Assembly: GCF_022023855.1 (NCBI RefSeq)
Contig: NZ_CP059452.1
Location: 1-64,000, forward strand
Direction of reading: 5' to 3'
Length of the DNA stretch: 64,000 nucleotides
From: Azospirillum brasilense
GTDB taxonomy: Bacteria; Pseudomonadota; Alphaproteobacteria; Azospirillales; Azospirillaceae
Shown: in pieces, positions 7,461-16,333 of the stretch
How positions within the stretch are numbered: position 1 is the first letter of the stretch
How the letters are laid out: every line of letters starts with the position of its first letter
Made by a program: the position numbers and the translations under genes
Notes under the pieces: model-generated
The model's input: the letters and a program-made list of their open reading frames with translations, nothing else
Database searches by the model: none
Told to the model about the DNA's origin: nothing

Positions 7461-9383
7461 TTACCCGGCGACGGTGAAGGTCGTCGGCGGCTTGCCTTGG
7501 CGCTGGCGCTCCAGCATCGTCAGCAACGCCTGATCGAGAAGGCGCGTGTAGGCGTTCATGCCGAACAGCGGCCCGCCGTTGCGCTCGGCGCGCAGCCTTT
7601 TCCGAACGGCGTCGAGACCGGCCCGGTTGTTCGCCCAATGAAGAACCGCGCTTTCGTATTGCGGCAGGGATTCCGTCGCGAAGTCGGGAAGGCCCGCGGT
7701 GTGGAGCAGACTGGCGGCGATGCGCGATTGCAGCGTGCGTCCCGGGCACGTCACCAGCGGAAGTCCCACCCACAGCGCGTCGCTCGCCGTCGTGTGGGCG
7801 CCGTAATGCAGGGTGTCCAGCATCAGGTCGGCGTTCTGGAGCCGGGACAGGTGATCGTTCAAGGTCGGCGCCCAGGGCGCAAAGACGACGCGGTCCGCGG
7901 CGATGCCCGCCGATTGGGCGGCTTGAAGCAGGTTCCGCTCGGCCTCCGCCGTCGCATGGGCAAGCCAGAGCACCGCGTCGGGGATTTTGTGCAGCAACGC
8001 CATCCAGACGGCCCAGATCTCGGGCGTGATCTTGTAGGCGTTGTTGAAGCAGGCGAGCACGAAGCCGTCCGCCGGAAGACCGCAGGCCGGCCGCGGAGGC
8101 GGCGGCGGAACTCCATGACGCCGGTCCCGCGGCAAGAAGCAGCGCGGCATCCGCGCGACCGCCTCGGTGAAGCCGCTTTCCAGCTCCGGCGGCAAAGAGA
8201 CGGGATCGGCGACGATGTAGTCGATCCAGGGCGCTCCCATGGTGCCGGGATAACCCAGGAACTGGACCTGCACCGGTGCCGGCCGGGCGGCGAGGATGTG
8301 CGGCCGCGGGTGGCCGGTGTAGCCCTTGAGGTCGATCAGAATGTCGACGCCATCCCGCCGCATCGTCTCGGCGGCCTCCTCCGCGGTCAGGGAGTCGATG
8401 TCGATGAAGCGGTCGACACCTTGGCGGATGCGACGGCGCTCGACGCTGTCGTCGTCCGGCCCGTAGCTGTAGGCGAGCACGCGGAAGCGCGACCGGTCGT
8501 GCAGCGCCAGCACCTCGGCCAGCAGCTGCGCGACCGGATGCTGGCGGAAATCGTTCGACAGGTAGGCGATGGTGGCGACGCCCGTCCTGCCGGGCTTCGT
8601 CTTCAGCCGCACCGGCTTCGACCGGATCGTCTGCGCGTGCGCCCGCGCCGCCGCCAGGAGCGACCGGGCGGAAACGCGGTGGGACAGCATCATGGAGGCC
8701 TGGACCGGCACGCCCTGCGACGCGATGGAGTCCAGAGCAACCGCGTCGTCGTCGAAGCTGGACCAGTCGCAGGACCGTTGTTTGGTCTGGATCAGTCCAA
8801 CCGTCGCGGTCGGGTTCCCGGGCGCGATCCTCAGCGCGCGGCGGTAGGCTTCTGCGGCGGCGGCCAGCTTGTCCTGCCCCTTGAGGGCGGTCCCCAGGTT
8901 GAACCACACCGCCGGGGCGTTGGGCGCCAATGCCGCCGCCTGACGAGCCAGACGCTCCGCCTCCGCAAGGCGTCCCAGTTGGAACAGTGCCGCCGAGAGG
9001 CTGAGCAGCGTGTCCGGACTCGCCGGGTGCAGCGACCGCGCCTGTTCGAGCATCCCGGCGGCCCGGTCGTAGGCGGCCATCCTGAACAGGGTGTTGCCGA
9101 TGTTGAGCAGGATTCCGGGGTGATGGGGGTCGCAAAGACGCGCCCGCTCGAACGCGCTCAAGGCGTCGTCGTAGCGCTGTCTTCCAAAAGCGGCGTTGCC
9201 GACCGCCGCATGGAGGTCCCGCCCGAACCCCGCGATCTGCGGAGTCAGGCCGGCGCCCCTGGTCGCCTGTTCGAACAACGTGACGGCGCGCCCCAGATCG
9301 CCTTTCTGGGCCAAGGCCAGTGCGTCCGACAGTTTGCGCATGTCCGGCGCGGAGGGACCGCCGGACTGCCTGTTCTTGTTCAT
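7461..9383 (-). CDS. TPR protein with GT41 (O-GlcNAc-transferase-like) catalytic domain
   Basis: Protein of 640 residues. Residues about 15-195 are tetratricopeptide repeats (for example YDDALSAFERARLCDPHHPG and KLAAAAEAYRRALRIAPGNP). Residues about 205-630 match the glycosyltransferase 41 family of O-GlcNAc transferases and bacterial SPINDLY-like proteins. Motifs seen: YLSNDFRQHPV with the active-site His at 282, GYPGTMGAPWIDY at 377-389, FNNAYKITPEIW with the donor-binding Lys at 451, and GAHTTASDALWVGLPLVT at 528-545. All catalytic positions known from human OGT have counterparts. Likely role: transfer of a sugar from a nucleotide donor to protein; bacterial relatives often modify flagellins or surface proteins. 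No partner gene adjoins it. Confidence 0.88.
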   Translation of the reverse strand: MNKNRQSGGPSAPDMRKLSDALALAQKGDLGRAVTLFEQATRGAGLTPQIAGFGRDLHAAVGNAAFGRQRYDDALSAFERARLCDPHHPGILLNIGNTLFRMAAYDRAAGMLEQARSLHPASPDTLLSLSAALFQLGRLAEAERLARQAAALAPNAPAVWFNLGTALKGQDKLAAAAEAYRRALRIAPGNPTATVGLIQTKQRSCDWSSFDDDAVALDSIASQGVPVQASMMLSHRVSARSLLAAARAHAQTIRSKPVRLKTKPGRTGVATIAYLSNDFRQHPVAQLLAEVLALHDRSRFRVLAYSYGPDDDSVERRRIRQGVDRFIDIDSLTAEEAAETMRRDGVDILIDLKGYTGHPRPHILAARPAPVQVQFLGYPGTMGAPWIDYIVADPVSLPPELESGFTEAVARMPRCFLPRDRRHGVPPPPPRPACGLPADGFVLACFNNAYKITPEIWAVWMALLHKIPDAVLWLAHATAEAERNLLQAAQSAGIAADRVVFAPWAPTLNDHLSRLQNADLMLDTLHYGAHTTASDALWVGLPLVTCPGRTLQSRIAASLLHTAGLPDFATESLPQYESAVLHWANNRAGLDAVRKRLRAERNGGPLFGMNAYTRLLDQALLTMLERQRQGKPPTTFTVAG

Positions 9384-9572
9384 GGTCGATACAACCCGGA
9401 TTGCTTCGGTTCACGCAACACACCGAACCGGGCTGCGCCCGTCGCAGTCCGGTTCGTGCGAGCCGCACCGCCATCGCGACGCGCTCCATAAGGTTATGCT
9501 AACGCGGCGCCACCCCGGGGAGGAGAGCGTTGTCGTCGGACCTGCTTCCACACGCAGGCCGTGCCGGGACCG

Positions 9573-10256
9573 TCAGGCGTCCCCGGCGATCTCCGCCAGA
9601 AGCTGGACCTGGAAGGACAGCAGGAAAGCCGCCCGCTCCTGCGCCCGCTCCCGGCCGGCCGGGGTCTGCATGGTGTTGGGCAGCAGCAGCAGCTTCGCCT
9701 TGAAATGGTCCAGCGCGTATTGCAGGTCGTCCAGCGGGCGGGTCTCGGCCATCGGGTCCTCGCCGTGGAACAGCGCCCGCTTCATCAGGCCGGAGGTGGC
9801 GAAGCAGCGGGCGATGCCGATGGCCCCCAGGCTTTCCAGCCGGTCGGCGTCCTGGACCAGCTTCGCCTCGATGGTCAGCGGCGGGATGCCGGCGGAGTAG
9901 CTGTGCGCCTCGATGGCGTGGCGGGTGGCGGGGATCAGCGCGTCCGGGAAGCCCATGCCGCGCAGAACCTCCTCCGCCCGGTCCGCCGACAGGCGGGAGG
10001 CGCGGCTGCGGTCCGGATGGTCCTTCGGCACGTTCACGATGTCGTGGAGCAGGGCCGCGGCCAGCACGACGAGCATGTCAGGCGGCGGTCCGCCCTCCCG
10101 TACGGCCTCCGCCGCGGCCAGGGCCTTGGCGGTGCGCCAGACGCGAAGAAGATGGTCGATATCGTGCGCCGGGTCCTCGGCCGCGTTGGAACGCAGCCAT
10201 GTGGTGATGGAGCTTTCCCAAACATCGACATCGCTGAGCACAACATCTTTTGGCAT
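9573..10256 (-). CDS. HD-domain metal-dependent phosphohydrolase
   Basis: Protein of 227 residues in the HD superfamily. The metal-binding set is in order: His31-Asp32 (PAHDIDHLLRVW), His71-Asp72 (ALLHDIVN), His113 and His118 (ATRHAIEAHSYS), and Asp138 (LVQDADRLESLG). This pattern is like the YedJ-type single-domain hydrolases that act on phosphate esters or nucleotides. The ATG at 10256 is used because it follows AGAGGACG and gives the normal family length; the longer frame runs into the divergent promoter. It is divergent from the ABC-2 exporter pair. Substrate unknown. Confidence 0.86.
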   Translation of the reverse strand: MPKDVVLSDVDVWESSITTWLRSNAAEDPAHDIDHLLRVWRTAKALAAAEAVREGGPPPDMLVVLAAALLHDIVNVPKDHPDRSRASRLSADRAEEVLRGMGFPDALIPATRHAIEAHSYSAGIPPLTIEAKLVQDADRLESLGAIGIARCFATSGLMKRALFHGEDPMAETRPLDDLQYALDHFKAKLLLLPNTMQTPAGRERAQERAAFLLSFQVQLLAEIAGDA

Positions 10257-10482
10257 GAGCGCTCGTCCTCTTTCGTGCTTTTTACATAATATGGGGATGG
10301 GCAGGGCTGTTGTCCCGAAATCATTTGTGGACGGGCATCCCCCACCCCGAATCGGGACTCCCAAATCAGGTCCCCCTTATCCGGAATGGTTGCGTCGCGC
10401 CGAATGCCCGATGACCAAGCGCCGTCCCGCCGTTAAGGTGACGCCCGCCCGGAACGGGCCGACCGACAGGCAGAGGGGAGAC

Positions 10483-11409
10483 ATGCAGCCGATCATTCAG
10501 GTGCGTGGGCTGGAAAAGACCTACGCCACCGGCTTCCAGGCGCTGAAAGGGGTCGATCTCGACATCCGCCGCGGCGAGATCTTCGCCCTGCTGGGACCGA
10601 ACGGGGCCGGCAAGACGACGCTCATCAGCACCGTCTGCGGCATCGTCAACGCCACCGCGGGCACCGTGACGGTCGACGGGCACGACATCGTGCGCGACTG
10701 GCGCGCTGCGCGCTCGCTGATCGGCCTCGTCCCGCAGGAGCTGACGACCGAGGCATTCGAGAGCGTCTGGGCCACCGTCAGCTTCAGCCGCGGGCTGTTC
10801 GGCAAGCCGCCCGACCCCGCCCACATCGAGAAGGTGCTGAAGGACCTGTCCCTCTGGAACAAGAAGGACAGCAAGGTCATGGCGCTGTCCGGCGGCATGA
10901 AGCGCCGCGTGATGATCGCCAAGGCCCTGTCGCACGAGCCGCGCATCCTCTTCCTCGACGAGCCGACCGCCGGTGTGGACGTGGAGCTTCGCCGCGGCAT
11001 GTGGGAGATGATCGGGCGGCTGCGCGACAGCGGCGTGACCATCATCCTGACCACCCATTACATCGAGGAGGCGGAGGAGATGGCCGACAGCATCGGCGTC
11101 ATCTCCAACGGCCGCATCGTGCTGGTCGAGGATAAGGCGGCGCTGATGCGCAAGCTGGGCAAGCGGCTGCTGACCCTGCAGCTCCAGAACCCGCTGGAGG
11201 CCATCCCGGCGGAGCTGGCCGGCTACCCCCTGACCCTGTCCGGCGACGGGCGGGAGCTGGTCTACAGCTTCGACACGCAGGACGACCAGACGGGCATCGC
11301 CCGGCTTCTCCGCAAGCTCGGCGACCACGGCATCGATTTCACGAACCTGCACACCGAGGAAAGCTCCCTCGAGGAGATCTTCGTCAGCCTTGTGAAGGAG
11401 CGGGCATGA
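10483..11409 (+). CDS. ABC-2-type exporter ATP-binding protein
   Basis: ATPase subunit of 308 residues with Walker A GPNGAGKTT at 38-46, ABC signature LSGGMKRR at about 135-142, and Walker B ILFLDEPTAGVD with the catalytic Glu at 160. The 80-residue C-terminal extension is typical of DrrA/NodI-like exporters. The start has GAGGGGAG seven bases upstream. It overlaps the permease gene by four bases (ATGA). Substrates of this branch range from lipids and polysaccharides to drugs; nothing nearby identifies this one. Confidence 0.92.
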   Translation: MQPIIQVRGLEKTYATGFQALKGVDLDIRRGEIFALLGPNGAGKTTLISTVCGIVNATAGTVTVDGHDIVRDWRAARSLIGLVPQELTTEAFESVWATVSFSRGLFGKPPDPAHIEKVLKDLSLWNKKDSKVMALSGGMKRRVMIAKALSHEPRILFLDEPTAGVDVELRRGMWEMIGRLRDSGVTIILTTHYIEEAEEMADSIGVISNGRIVLVEDKAALMRKLGKRLLTLQLQNPLEAIPAELAGYPLTLSGDGRELVYSFDTQDDQTGIARLLRKLGDHGIDFTNLHTEESSLEEIFVSLVKERA

Positions 11410-12179
11410 CCTCCCCCATCAACCTTCATGCGGTCAAGGCCATCTACCTGTTCGAACTGGCCCGCACCTGGCGCACGCTGTTCCAGAGCATCGCGGCGCC
11501 GGTCATCTCGACCTCGCTCTACTTCATCGTCTTCGGCGCGGCCATCGGTGGGCGCTTCACGGCGGTGGACGGGGTGAGCTACGGCGCCTTTCTGGTGCCC
11601 GGCCTCGTCATGATGTCGGTGCTGACGGAAAGCGTCTCCAACGCCTCCTTCGGCATCTACATGCCGCGCTATTCCGGGACGATCTACGAAGTGCTGTCGG
11701 CCCCGATCTCGGCCTTCGAGACGGTGCTCGGCTATGTCGGGGCGGCGGCGACCAAGTCGATGATCCTCGGCGTGCTGATCCTGCTGACGGCCCGGCTGTT
11801 CGTCGACTACTCGATCCAGCACCCGTTCTGGATGGTCGCCTTCCTGGTGCTGACCTCGGTGACCTTCAGCCTGTTCGGCTTCATCCTGGGCGTCTGGGCG
11901 GACGGCTGGGAGAAGCTGCAGATCGTGCCGATCCTGGTCATCACGCCGCTGGCCTTCCTCGGCGGCAGCTTCTACTCGATCAGCATGCTGCCGCCGCTGT
12001 GGCAGAAGATCACCCTGTTCAACCCGGTCGTCTATCTGGTCAGCGGCTTCCGCTGGAGCTTCTATGGCCAAGCCGACGTTCCGGTGGGGATCAGCCTCGC
12101 CATGACCGCGCTGTTCCTGGCGCTCTGCCTGACAGCGGTCTGGTGGATCTTCCGCACCGGCTACAAGCTGAAGAACTGA
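11406..12179 (+). CDS. ABC-2-type exporter permease
   Basis: Integral membrane protein of 257 residues with six predicted helices and the ABC-2 permease layout (NodJ/DrrB-like). Features include the N-terminal cytosolic stretch before the first helix (ISTSLYFIVFGAAIGG), the PGLVMMSVLTESVSNASFGIY segment, and the conserved PLAFLGGSFYSISMLPPLWQKITLFNPVVYLVSGFR near the C-terminus, the ABC-2 signature region. Its start overlaps the stop of the ATPase gene. It ends 20 bases before the convergent GFA gene. Confidence 0.92.
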   Translation: MTSPINLHAVKAIYLFELARTWRTLFQSIAAPVISTSLYFIVFGAAIGGRFTAVDGVSYGAFLVPGLVMMSVLTESVSNASFGIYMPRYSGTIYEVLSAPISAFETVLGYVGAAATKSMILGVLILLTARLFVDYSIQHPFWMVAFLVLTSVTFSLFGFILGVWADGWEKLQIVPILVITPLAFLGGSFYSISMLPPLWQKITLFNPVVYLVSGFRWSFYGQADVPVGISLAMTALFLALCLTAVWWIFRTGYKLKN

Positions 12180-12184
12180 CCGGT

Positions 12185-12216
12185 CCGGACGGCGGGGATC
12201 ACGCTCCGCCGTCCGG
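12185..12216. terminator. Bidirectional hairpin between convergent genes
   Basis: A perfect 11-base stem, CCGGACGGCGG (12185-12195) with CCGCCGTCCGG (12206-12216), surrounds a 10-base loop just after the ABC-2 permease stop and overlaps the last codons of the leftward GFA gene. Only TTT follows on the plus strand, so termination efficiency is uncertain. Confidence 0.55.
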
Positions 12217-12708
12217 TTTCCCGCCGCCCGACTTTCCATTGTCCAGCATCCCGTGGGCGCGGTGCCACTCCTCCAGCGATTCCGGCGGGTAGTCGTCAGT
12301 TTGCTCGTCCCCTGGTCCGGCCTCGACCGGCACCCAGTTGGCTTTCGACTCCAGCATCATGTGGACGTGGGCCGGCGCCTCCGGCAGGGGGCTGTCGATG
12401 ACGCTGGCGAAGGGGTGGAGCAGCTCCGGCCAGCGCGGGTCGCTTACCCACAGGGCGGAGCCGCAGCGCGCGCAGAAGCGCCGCTCGCCGGGGCTTTCCT
12501 GCCCGTCGATGCGGGCGTGGAAGACGGAGATGTGCTCCGCCCCCGTCACCTCCAACGTGTCGGCCTTGGCCCCCAGATTGATGGCGTAGCCGCCCCCGCC
12601 CGCCGTCTTGCGGCAGATCGAGCAGTAGCAGCGCAGGTAGGGGACCGGTGCGTAGGCATCCACCGAGAATCGCACCGCGCCGCAGTGGCAGGACCCGTCG
12701 AGCTTCAT
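12199..12708 (-). CDS. GFA-family zinc-binding protein (glutathione-dependent formaldehyde-activating fold)
   Basis: Protein of 169 residues of the GFA/CENP-V family. The zinc cysteines are present in the usual order: Cys7 and Cys9 (GSCHCGAVRFSV), Cys27, Cys29 and Cys32 (CYCSICRKTAG), and Cys79 and Cys82 (FCARCGSALW). The start at 12708 follows GGAGAGGA and gives the family's normal N-terminus; the longer frame adds a basic leader without support. Most bacterial members are uncharacterised despite the family name, so formaldehyde chemistry should not be assumed. It is convergent with the ABC-2 permease. Confidence 0.86.
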   Translation of the reverse strand: MKLDGSCHCGAVRFSVDAYAPVPYLRCYCSICRKTAGGGGYAINLGAKADTLEVTGAEHISVFHARIDGQESPGERRFCARCGSALWVSDPRWPELLHPFASVIDSPLPEAPAHVHMMLESKANWVPVEAGPGDEQTDDYPPESLEEWHRAHGMLDNGKSGGGKPDGGA

Positions 12709-12853
12709 CCGTCCTCTCCTCCGATCCTCGGGCGCCCGGCTGCGGCGCCGCCCCCGTCCAACCCTCCCGGTCCGGGAAAGTTTCCGGGGGACGCGGCATC
12801 GTTTCAAGTCACGGATGGCAGTAGGGCAGGCAATCGCATGCGCGCCTTATGAA

Positions 12854-12876
12854 CCCTCTCCCCAGAGGGGAGAGGG
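12854..12876. repeat. GC-rich palindromic element after the first amidase
   Basis: CCCTCTCCCC (12854-12863) and GGGGAGAGGG (12867-12876) form a perfect 10-base stem with loop AGA. It sits 15 bases beyond the stop of the leftward amidase and is the same motif as at 53612-53634 and 53706-53728. It may serve as a terminator or mRNA-end protector. Confidence 0.7.
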
Positions 12877-12890
12877 GATTTTGCCGGCCC

Positions 12891-14174
12891 TCAGACGTCG
12901 ACCACCGGGGCCATGGCTTCGGCCATCGCGAGCAGGGCGGCGTCCTGGAAGCGCGGCGCCACCAGCTGCACCCCCACCGGAAGCCCGCGCGGCCCGCGGC
13001 CGCAGGGCATGGCGAGGCAGGGGACGTGCAGCACGGTCCAGATCGAATTGAAGATGTGGTCGCCCGTGGTGTGCAGCCCCTCCGGCGCTTCGCCCGGCGC
13101 AGGCGGGGTCAGGATCACGTCGATGGACTCGAAGAGGGCGGCGAAGCGCGGCCGGCAGGTGTCGGCCACGTCGTAGGCCTCGGTCAGGGTGCGCGTGGTG
13201 ATGCCGTGGTTGTGCTCGCAATGGTCGGCCAATTCGGGATGCAGCCGGTGGCGGTCGCTGATGTAAAGGTCGAGGAAGGAGGCCCGCCCCTCGCCGCGGC
13301 GGATCACGTCCTGAACCTCGGCCAGGGTCGAGAACGCGTCCGGCAGCTCGAAGGGCACGACCACCGCGCCGGCCTCCTCAAGCCGCCGGGCGGCGAGCAG
13401 CAGCGCCGCCTCGCCCGCCGGCTCGATGCGTGACCAGACGGGGGAGCGGCAGAGCCCGACGCGCAGGCCCGCCAGGGTGACTGGCGGCGTCTTGCCCATG
13501 CCTTCCAGTTGGAACGCCTCAGCCATCAGCGCGAGGTCGGCGACCGAACGCCCGTACCAGCCGAGCGTGTCGAGGGACACCGCGTAGTGCTTCATCCCCT
13601 CGCGGCTGACCACGCCCCAGGTTGGCTTGAAGCCGTAGATGCCGTTGAAGGCGGCGGGGCGGATGTGCGAACCGCCGGTCTGGGTGCCGAAGGCCAGCGG
13701 CACATGCCGGTCGCCGACCGCCGCCCCCGACCCGGAGGAGGAGCCGCCCGGCGTGTGGGCGGGGTTGACCGGGTTCCGCGTCGCCGCCTTGCGCCCGCCG
13801 GAGGCGAACTCCACCGTGTCGGTCTTGCCCAGCAGGATGCCGCCGGCGCTGCGCGCGATGGCCACGCAGGCGGCGTCGCGGGCGGGCCGGTGGCCCTGGA
13901 AGATCGGCGAGTTCTGGGTGGTCGGCAGGTCGGCGGTGTCGATCACGTCCTTCACGCCGAAGGGCAGGCCGTGCAGCGGGCCGGCGGCGGGGCGCTTGTC
14001 GGCTTCCCGCGCGGCGGCCAGCGCCAGGGCGGGATCGACGATGATCCAGGCGCGCACCTCCGGATCGCGGGCCTCGATCCGTTCGAGGCAGGAGCGCACC
14101 AGCGCCTCGCTGGTCAGGCGGCCGTCGCGGATGGCGCGGGCGGCCTCGCTGGCCGTGAGTTCGAACGGTTCCAT
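12891..14174 (-). CDS. Amidase-signature family hydrolase (first copy)
   Basis: Amidase of 427 residues using the Ser-cisSer-Lys triad. The catalytic Lys is at 75 (PFGVKDVIDT), the Gly/Ser loop TPGGSSSGSG is at 141-150, and the nucleophilic Ser at 169 lies in GTQTGGSHIRPA, slightly altered from the usual GTDTGGSIRIPA. Such enzymes hydrolyse amides, releasing ammonia or an amine. The ATG at 14174 is preceded by AAAGGA. The gene follows a second amidase, with 26 bases between them, and belongs to a cluster with two cysteine hydrolases and a peptide-type importer, which suggests work on an imported amide. Only the family, not the substrate, can be read. Confidence 0.9.
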   Translation of the reverse strand: MEPFELTASEAARAIRDGRLTSEALVRSCLERIEARDPEVRAWIIVDPALALAAAREADKRPAAGPLHGLPFGVKDVIDTADLPTTQNSPIFQGHRPARDAACVAIARSAGGILLGKTDTVEFASGGRKAATRNPVNPAHTPGGSSSGSGAAVGDRHVPLAFGTQTGGSHIRPAAFNGIYGFKPTWGVVSREGMKHYAVSLDTLGWYGRSVADLALMAEAFQLEGMGKTPPVTLAGLRVGLCRSPVWSRIEPAGEAALLLAARRLEEAGAVVVPFELPDAFSTLAEVQDVIRRGEGRASFLDLYISDRHRLHPELADHCEHNHGITTRTLTEAYDVADTCRPRFAALFESIDVILTPPAPGEAPEGLHTTGDHIFNSIWTVLHVPCLAMPCGRGPRGLPVGVQLVAPRFQDAALLAMAEAMAPVVDV

Positions 14175-14200
14175 GGCGGGTCCTTTCGGTGAATCAGGCA

Positions 14201-15601
14201 TCAGGCGGGAAGGGCGGGGCGCTGGCGGTGGTGGTCGGTCGCCGCCTGGAAGGCCGCCCCGGCGCGGAAGACCAGCGGCTCGTCGAACCAGCGCCCGACG
14301 ATCTGCATGCCCACCGGCATCCCGTCGCCGTCGAAGCCGCAGGGCACCGACATGGCGGGCAGGCCGAGCGCGCCGAAGCCGTAGGTGAAGCGGCTGACGG
14401 CCCGCGTCGCCTCGATCATGTCGGCGCTGTCGTAGATGCGCGGCGCCACGATGGGGGTGGTCGGGGTGAGGATCAGGTCCACCCGCTCGAACAGCGTGCG
14501 GAACCGCAGCTTCCAGGAGGCCAGCCAGCGCCGCGATTCCGCATACTGCACGCCGCTCACCGGCAGGCCGAGCTGCAGGCGGCGCAGCACCTCCGGCCCG
14601 ATGGACTCTGGCGCGGTCTCCATCTTGTCGAGGTGATACTGCGCCATGTCGGCGACGAGCAGCGAGAAGGCGGTGCGGGCCTGCGCCACCTCCGCGTCCT
14701 CGATGGTGATGTCCACCAGAACGGCCCCGGCCCTCTCCAGTACCGCCGCTGCTGCGCGCACCCGCTCCGCCACCGCGGGCTGGAGGGTGTCGAAGTAGAA
14801 GTTGCGCGGCAGCCCGATGCGCGTGCCGGCGATCCCCGCCTTCAAATCCGGCAGGAAATTGCCGAGCGGGACATCCGCCGAATTGGGGTCCTCCGGGTCG
14901 TAACCGGCGATGGCGGCGAAAGCGCGCGCCACGTCGGCGACCGAGTAGGCCAGCGGGCCGACGGTGTCGAAATCGACGCTGCACGGGATCATGCCGGTGT
15001 TGGACACCCGGCCGACGCTGGGCCGCAGCCCGACCACCCCGCAGAGCGCCGCCGGGATGCGGATGGAGCCGCCGGTGTCGGTGCCGATGGAGACCCGGCA
15101 CAGCCCGGCGGCAACCGACGCCGCCGAGCCGCCGCTCGACCCGCCGGGCACCCGGCCGGTGTCCCAGGGGTTCCGGCAGGGGCCGTGATGCTCGTTTTGG
15201 TTCGTCGAGCCCAGGCAGAATTCGGACAGGTTGTTGCGCCCGACCAGGATGGCCCCGGCGTCGCGCAGGCGGCGGATCAGAGGGGCGTCCCGATGCCCCA
15301 GCCGGGCGAAGCGGTCGGACGAGCCGTAGCTGGTCGTCTCCCCGGCCATTTCGAAGCAGTCCTTGACGGTGACGGTCATCCCGTCCAGCAGGCCGGGCCA
15401 GTCGCCCGCTGCCCGCGCCTCGTCCTGCGCCCGCGCCCGGCGGATCGCCCCGTCGGCGTCCACCGCCAGCAGGGCGTTGACGATCGGGTTCAGGCTCTCG
15501 ATGCGGGCGAGGCGGGCGCGGGTTTCCGCCTCGCTGGTGCCGGGCATGGATGGGCTGCCGCCGCCGGACCGGGCCGGATGCGTTGTCGAAAGTTCGGACA
15601 T
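14201..15601 (-). CDS. Amidase-signature family hydrolase (second copy)
   Basis: Amidase of 466 residues. The triad is fully canonical: Lys80 (TVTVKDCFEMAGE), Ser155-Ser156 in PGGSSGGSA, and nucleophile Ser179 in GTDTGGSIRIPA. It is clearly different from its downstream neighbour, so the two are not a recent tandem duplication and may act on different amides or in sequence. The two genes read leftwards as a pair, behind the cysteine hydrolase at 15704-16333 with a 102-base gap. The first 25 residues are variable and Gly/Ser-rich, so a somewhat later start cannot be excluded. Confidence 0.9.
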   Translation of the reverse strand: MSELSTTHPARSGGGSPSMPGTSEAETRARLARIESLNPIVNALLAVDADGAIRRARAQDEARAAGDWPGLLDGMTVTVKDCFEMAGETTSYGSSDRFARLGHRDAPLIRRLRDAGAILVGRNNLSEFCLGSTNQNEHHGPCRNPWDTGRVPGGSSGGSAASVAAGLCRVSIGTDTGGSIRIPAALCGVVGLRPSVGRVSNTGMIPCSVDFDTVGPLAYSVADVARAFAAIAGYDPEDPNSADVPLGNFLPDLKAGIAGTRIGLPRNFYFDTLQPAVAERVRAAAAVLERAGAVLVDITIEDAEVAQARTAFSLLVADMAQYHLDKMETAPESIGPEVLRRLQLGLPVSGVQYAESRRWLASWKLRFRTLFERVDLILTPTTPIVAPRIYDSADMIEATRAVSRFTYGFGALGLPAMSVPCGFDGDGMPVGMQIVGRWFDEPLVFRAGAAFQAATDHHRQRPALPA

Positions 15602-15703
15602 GCGTTGCTGCTTTCCGCTCGCGTGCCGGATGGCTTCGGACGAACTGCTCCGGCGACGGCCTGTTGAAGTCGCTTCGTTGCGCTTAGGTGTGGGGCCGCC
15701 GGG

Positions 15704-16333
15704 TCAGGCGGCGTCCGCCAGCGCGAGATGGGCGATGACCGCGTCCAGCGGCATCACGTCGGCGTATTTCTTGCCCATGTCGAACAGGTTGGCGCGGTGC
15801 GGCTCCTCCGCCCGGTCGCCGACGCACTCCTCGACGATGATCGGGCGCAGCCCGTGGGCGGAGGCGTCGATCACGCTGGCCCGCACGCAGCCCGAAGTCG
15901 TGCAGCCGGTGACCAGCAGCGTGTCGACCGCGTTCGCCCGCAGCCAGGACGACAGGGCGGTGCCGAAGAAGGCCGAGGCGTGCTGCTTGCGCACGATGAA
16001 CTCGTTGGGCAGCGGTGCGACCTCGGGAGCGAAGGCGACGTCGGGCGAGTCGGCGGTCAGGGTCAGCAGCGACGGAATTTTCTCACCGAACGGGCCGATA
16101 CCGCCCGGAGCCTCCGGCGCGATGAAGCAGGCGTGGGCGATCGGCATGCCCAAGGGACGGACATGTCCGATCAACTTTCCCGTGGCGGTGATGGCGCTGT
16201 TGATGTTGAAGCCGCCGAAGGCGTCCTCGCGCGTGAAACCGATCTGGAAGTCGATGATGAGGAGGGCGCACTTGCGGCCGAAGCCGAGCGGCTTGCCGAT
16301 GCCCTGGCGGTCGTAGATGGAAAGATCGCTCAT
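15704..16333 (-). CDS. Isochorismatase-fold cysteine hydrolase, N-carbamoylsarcosine-amidase-like (first copy)
   Basis: Protein of 209 residues of the isochorismatase-like hydrolase fold. The catalytic Asp-Lys-Cys triad is at Asp28 (ALLIIDFQIGF), Lys116 (IVRKQHASAFFGT) and Cys149 (GCTTSGCVRASV). The STSGCVRA context and the FGT after the Lys match N-carbamoylsarcosine amidase and related C-N hydrolases rather than isochorismatases. Expected chemistry is cleavage of a carbamoyl or amide group to ammonia and carbon dioxide. The ATG at 16333 has GGAACCTCCTG upstream. It leads the leftward amidase genes, divergent from the ABC importer, and has a paralogue at 22303. Confidence 0.87.
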   Translation of the reverse strand: MSDLSIYDRQGIGKPLGFGRKCALLIIDFQIGFTREDAFGGFNINSAITATGKLIGHVRPLGMPIAHACFIAPEAPGGIGPFGEKIPSLLTLTADSPDVAFAPEVAPLPNEFIVRKQHASAFFGTALSSWLRANAVDTLLVTGCTTSGCVRASVIDASAHGLRPIIVEECVGDRAEEPHRANLFDMGKKYADVMPLDAVIAHLALADAA

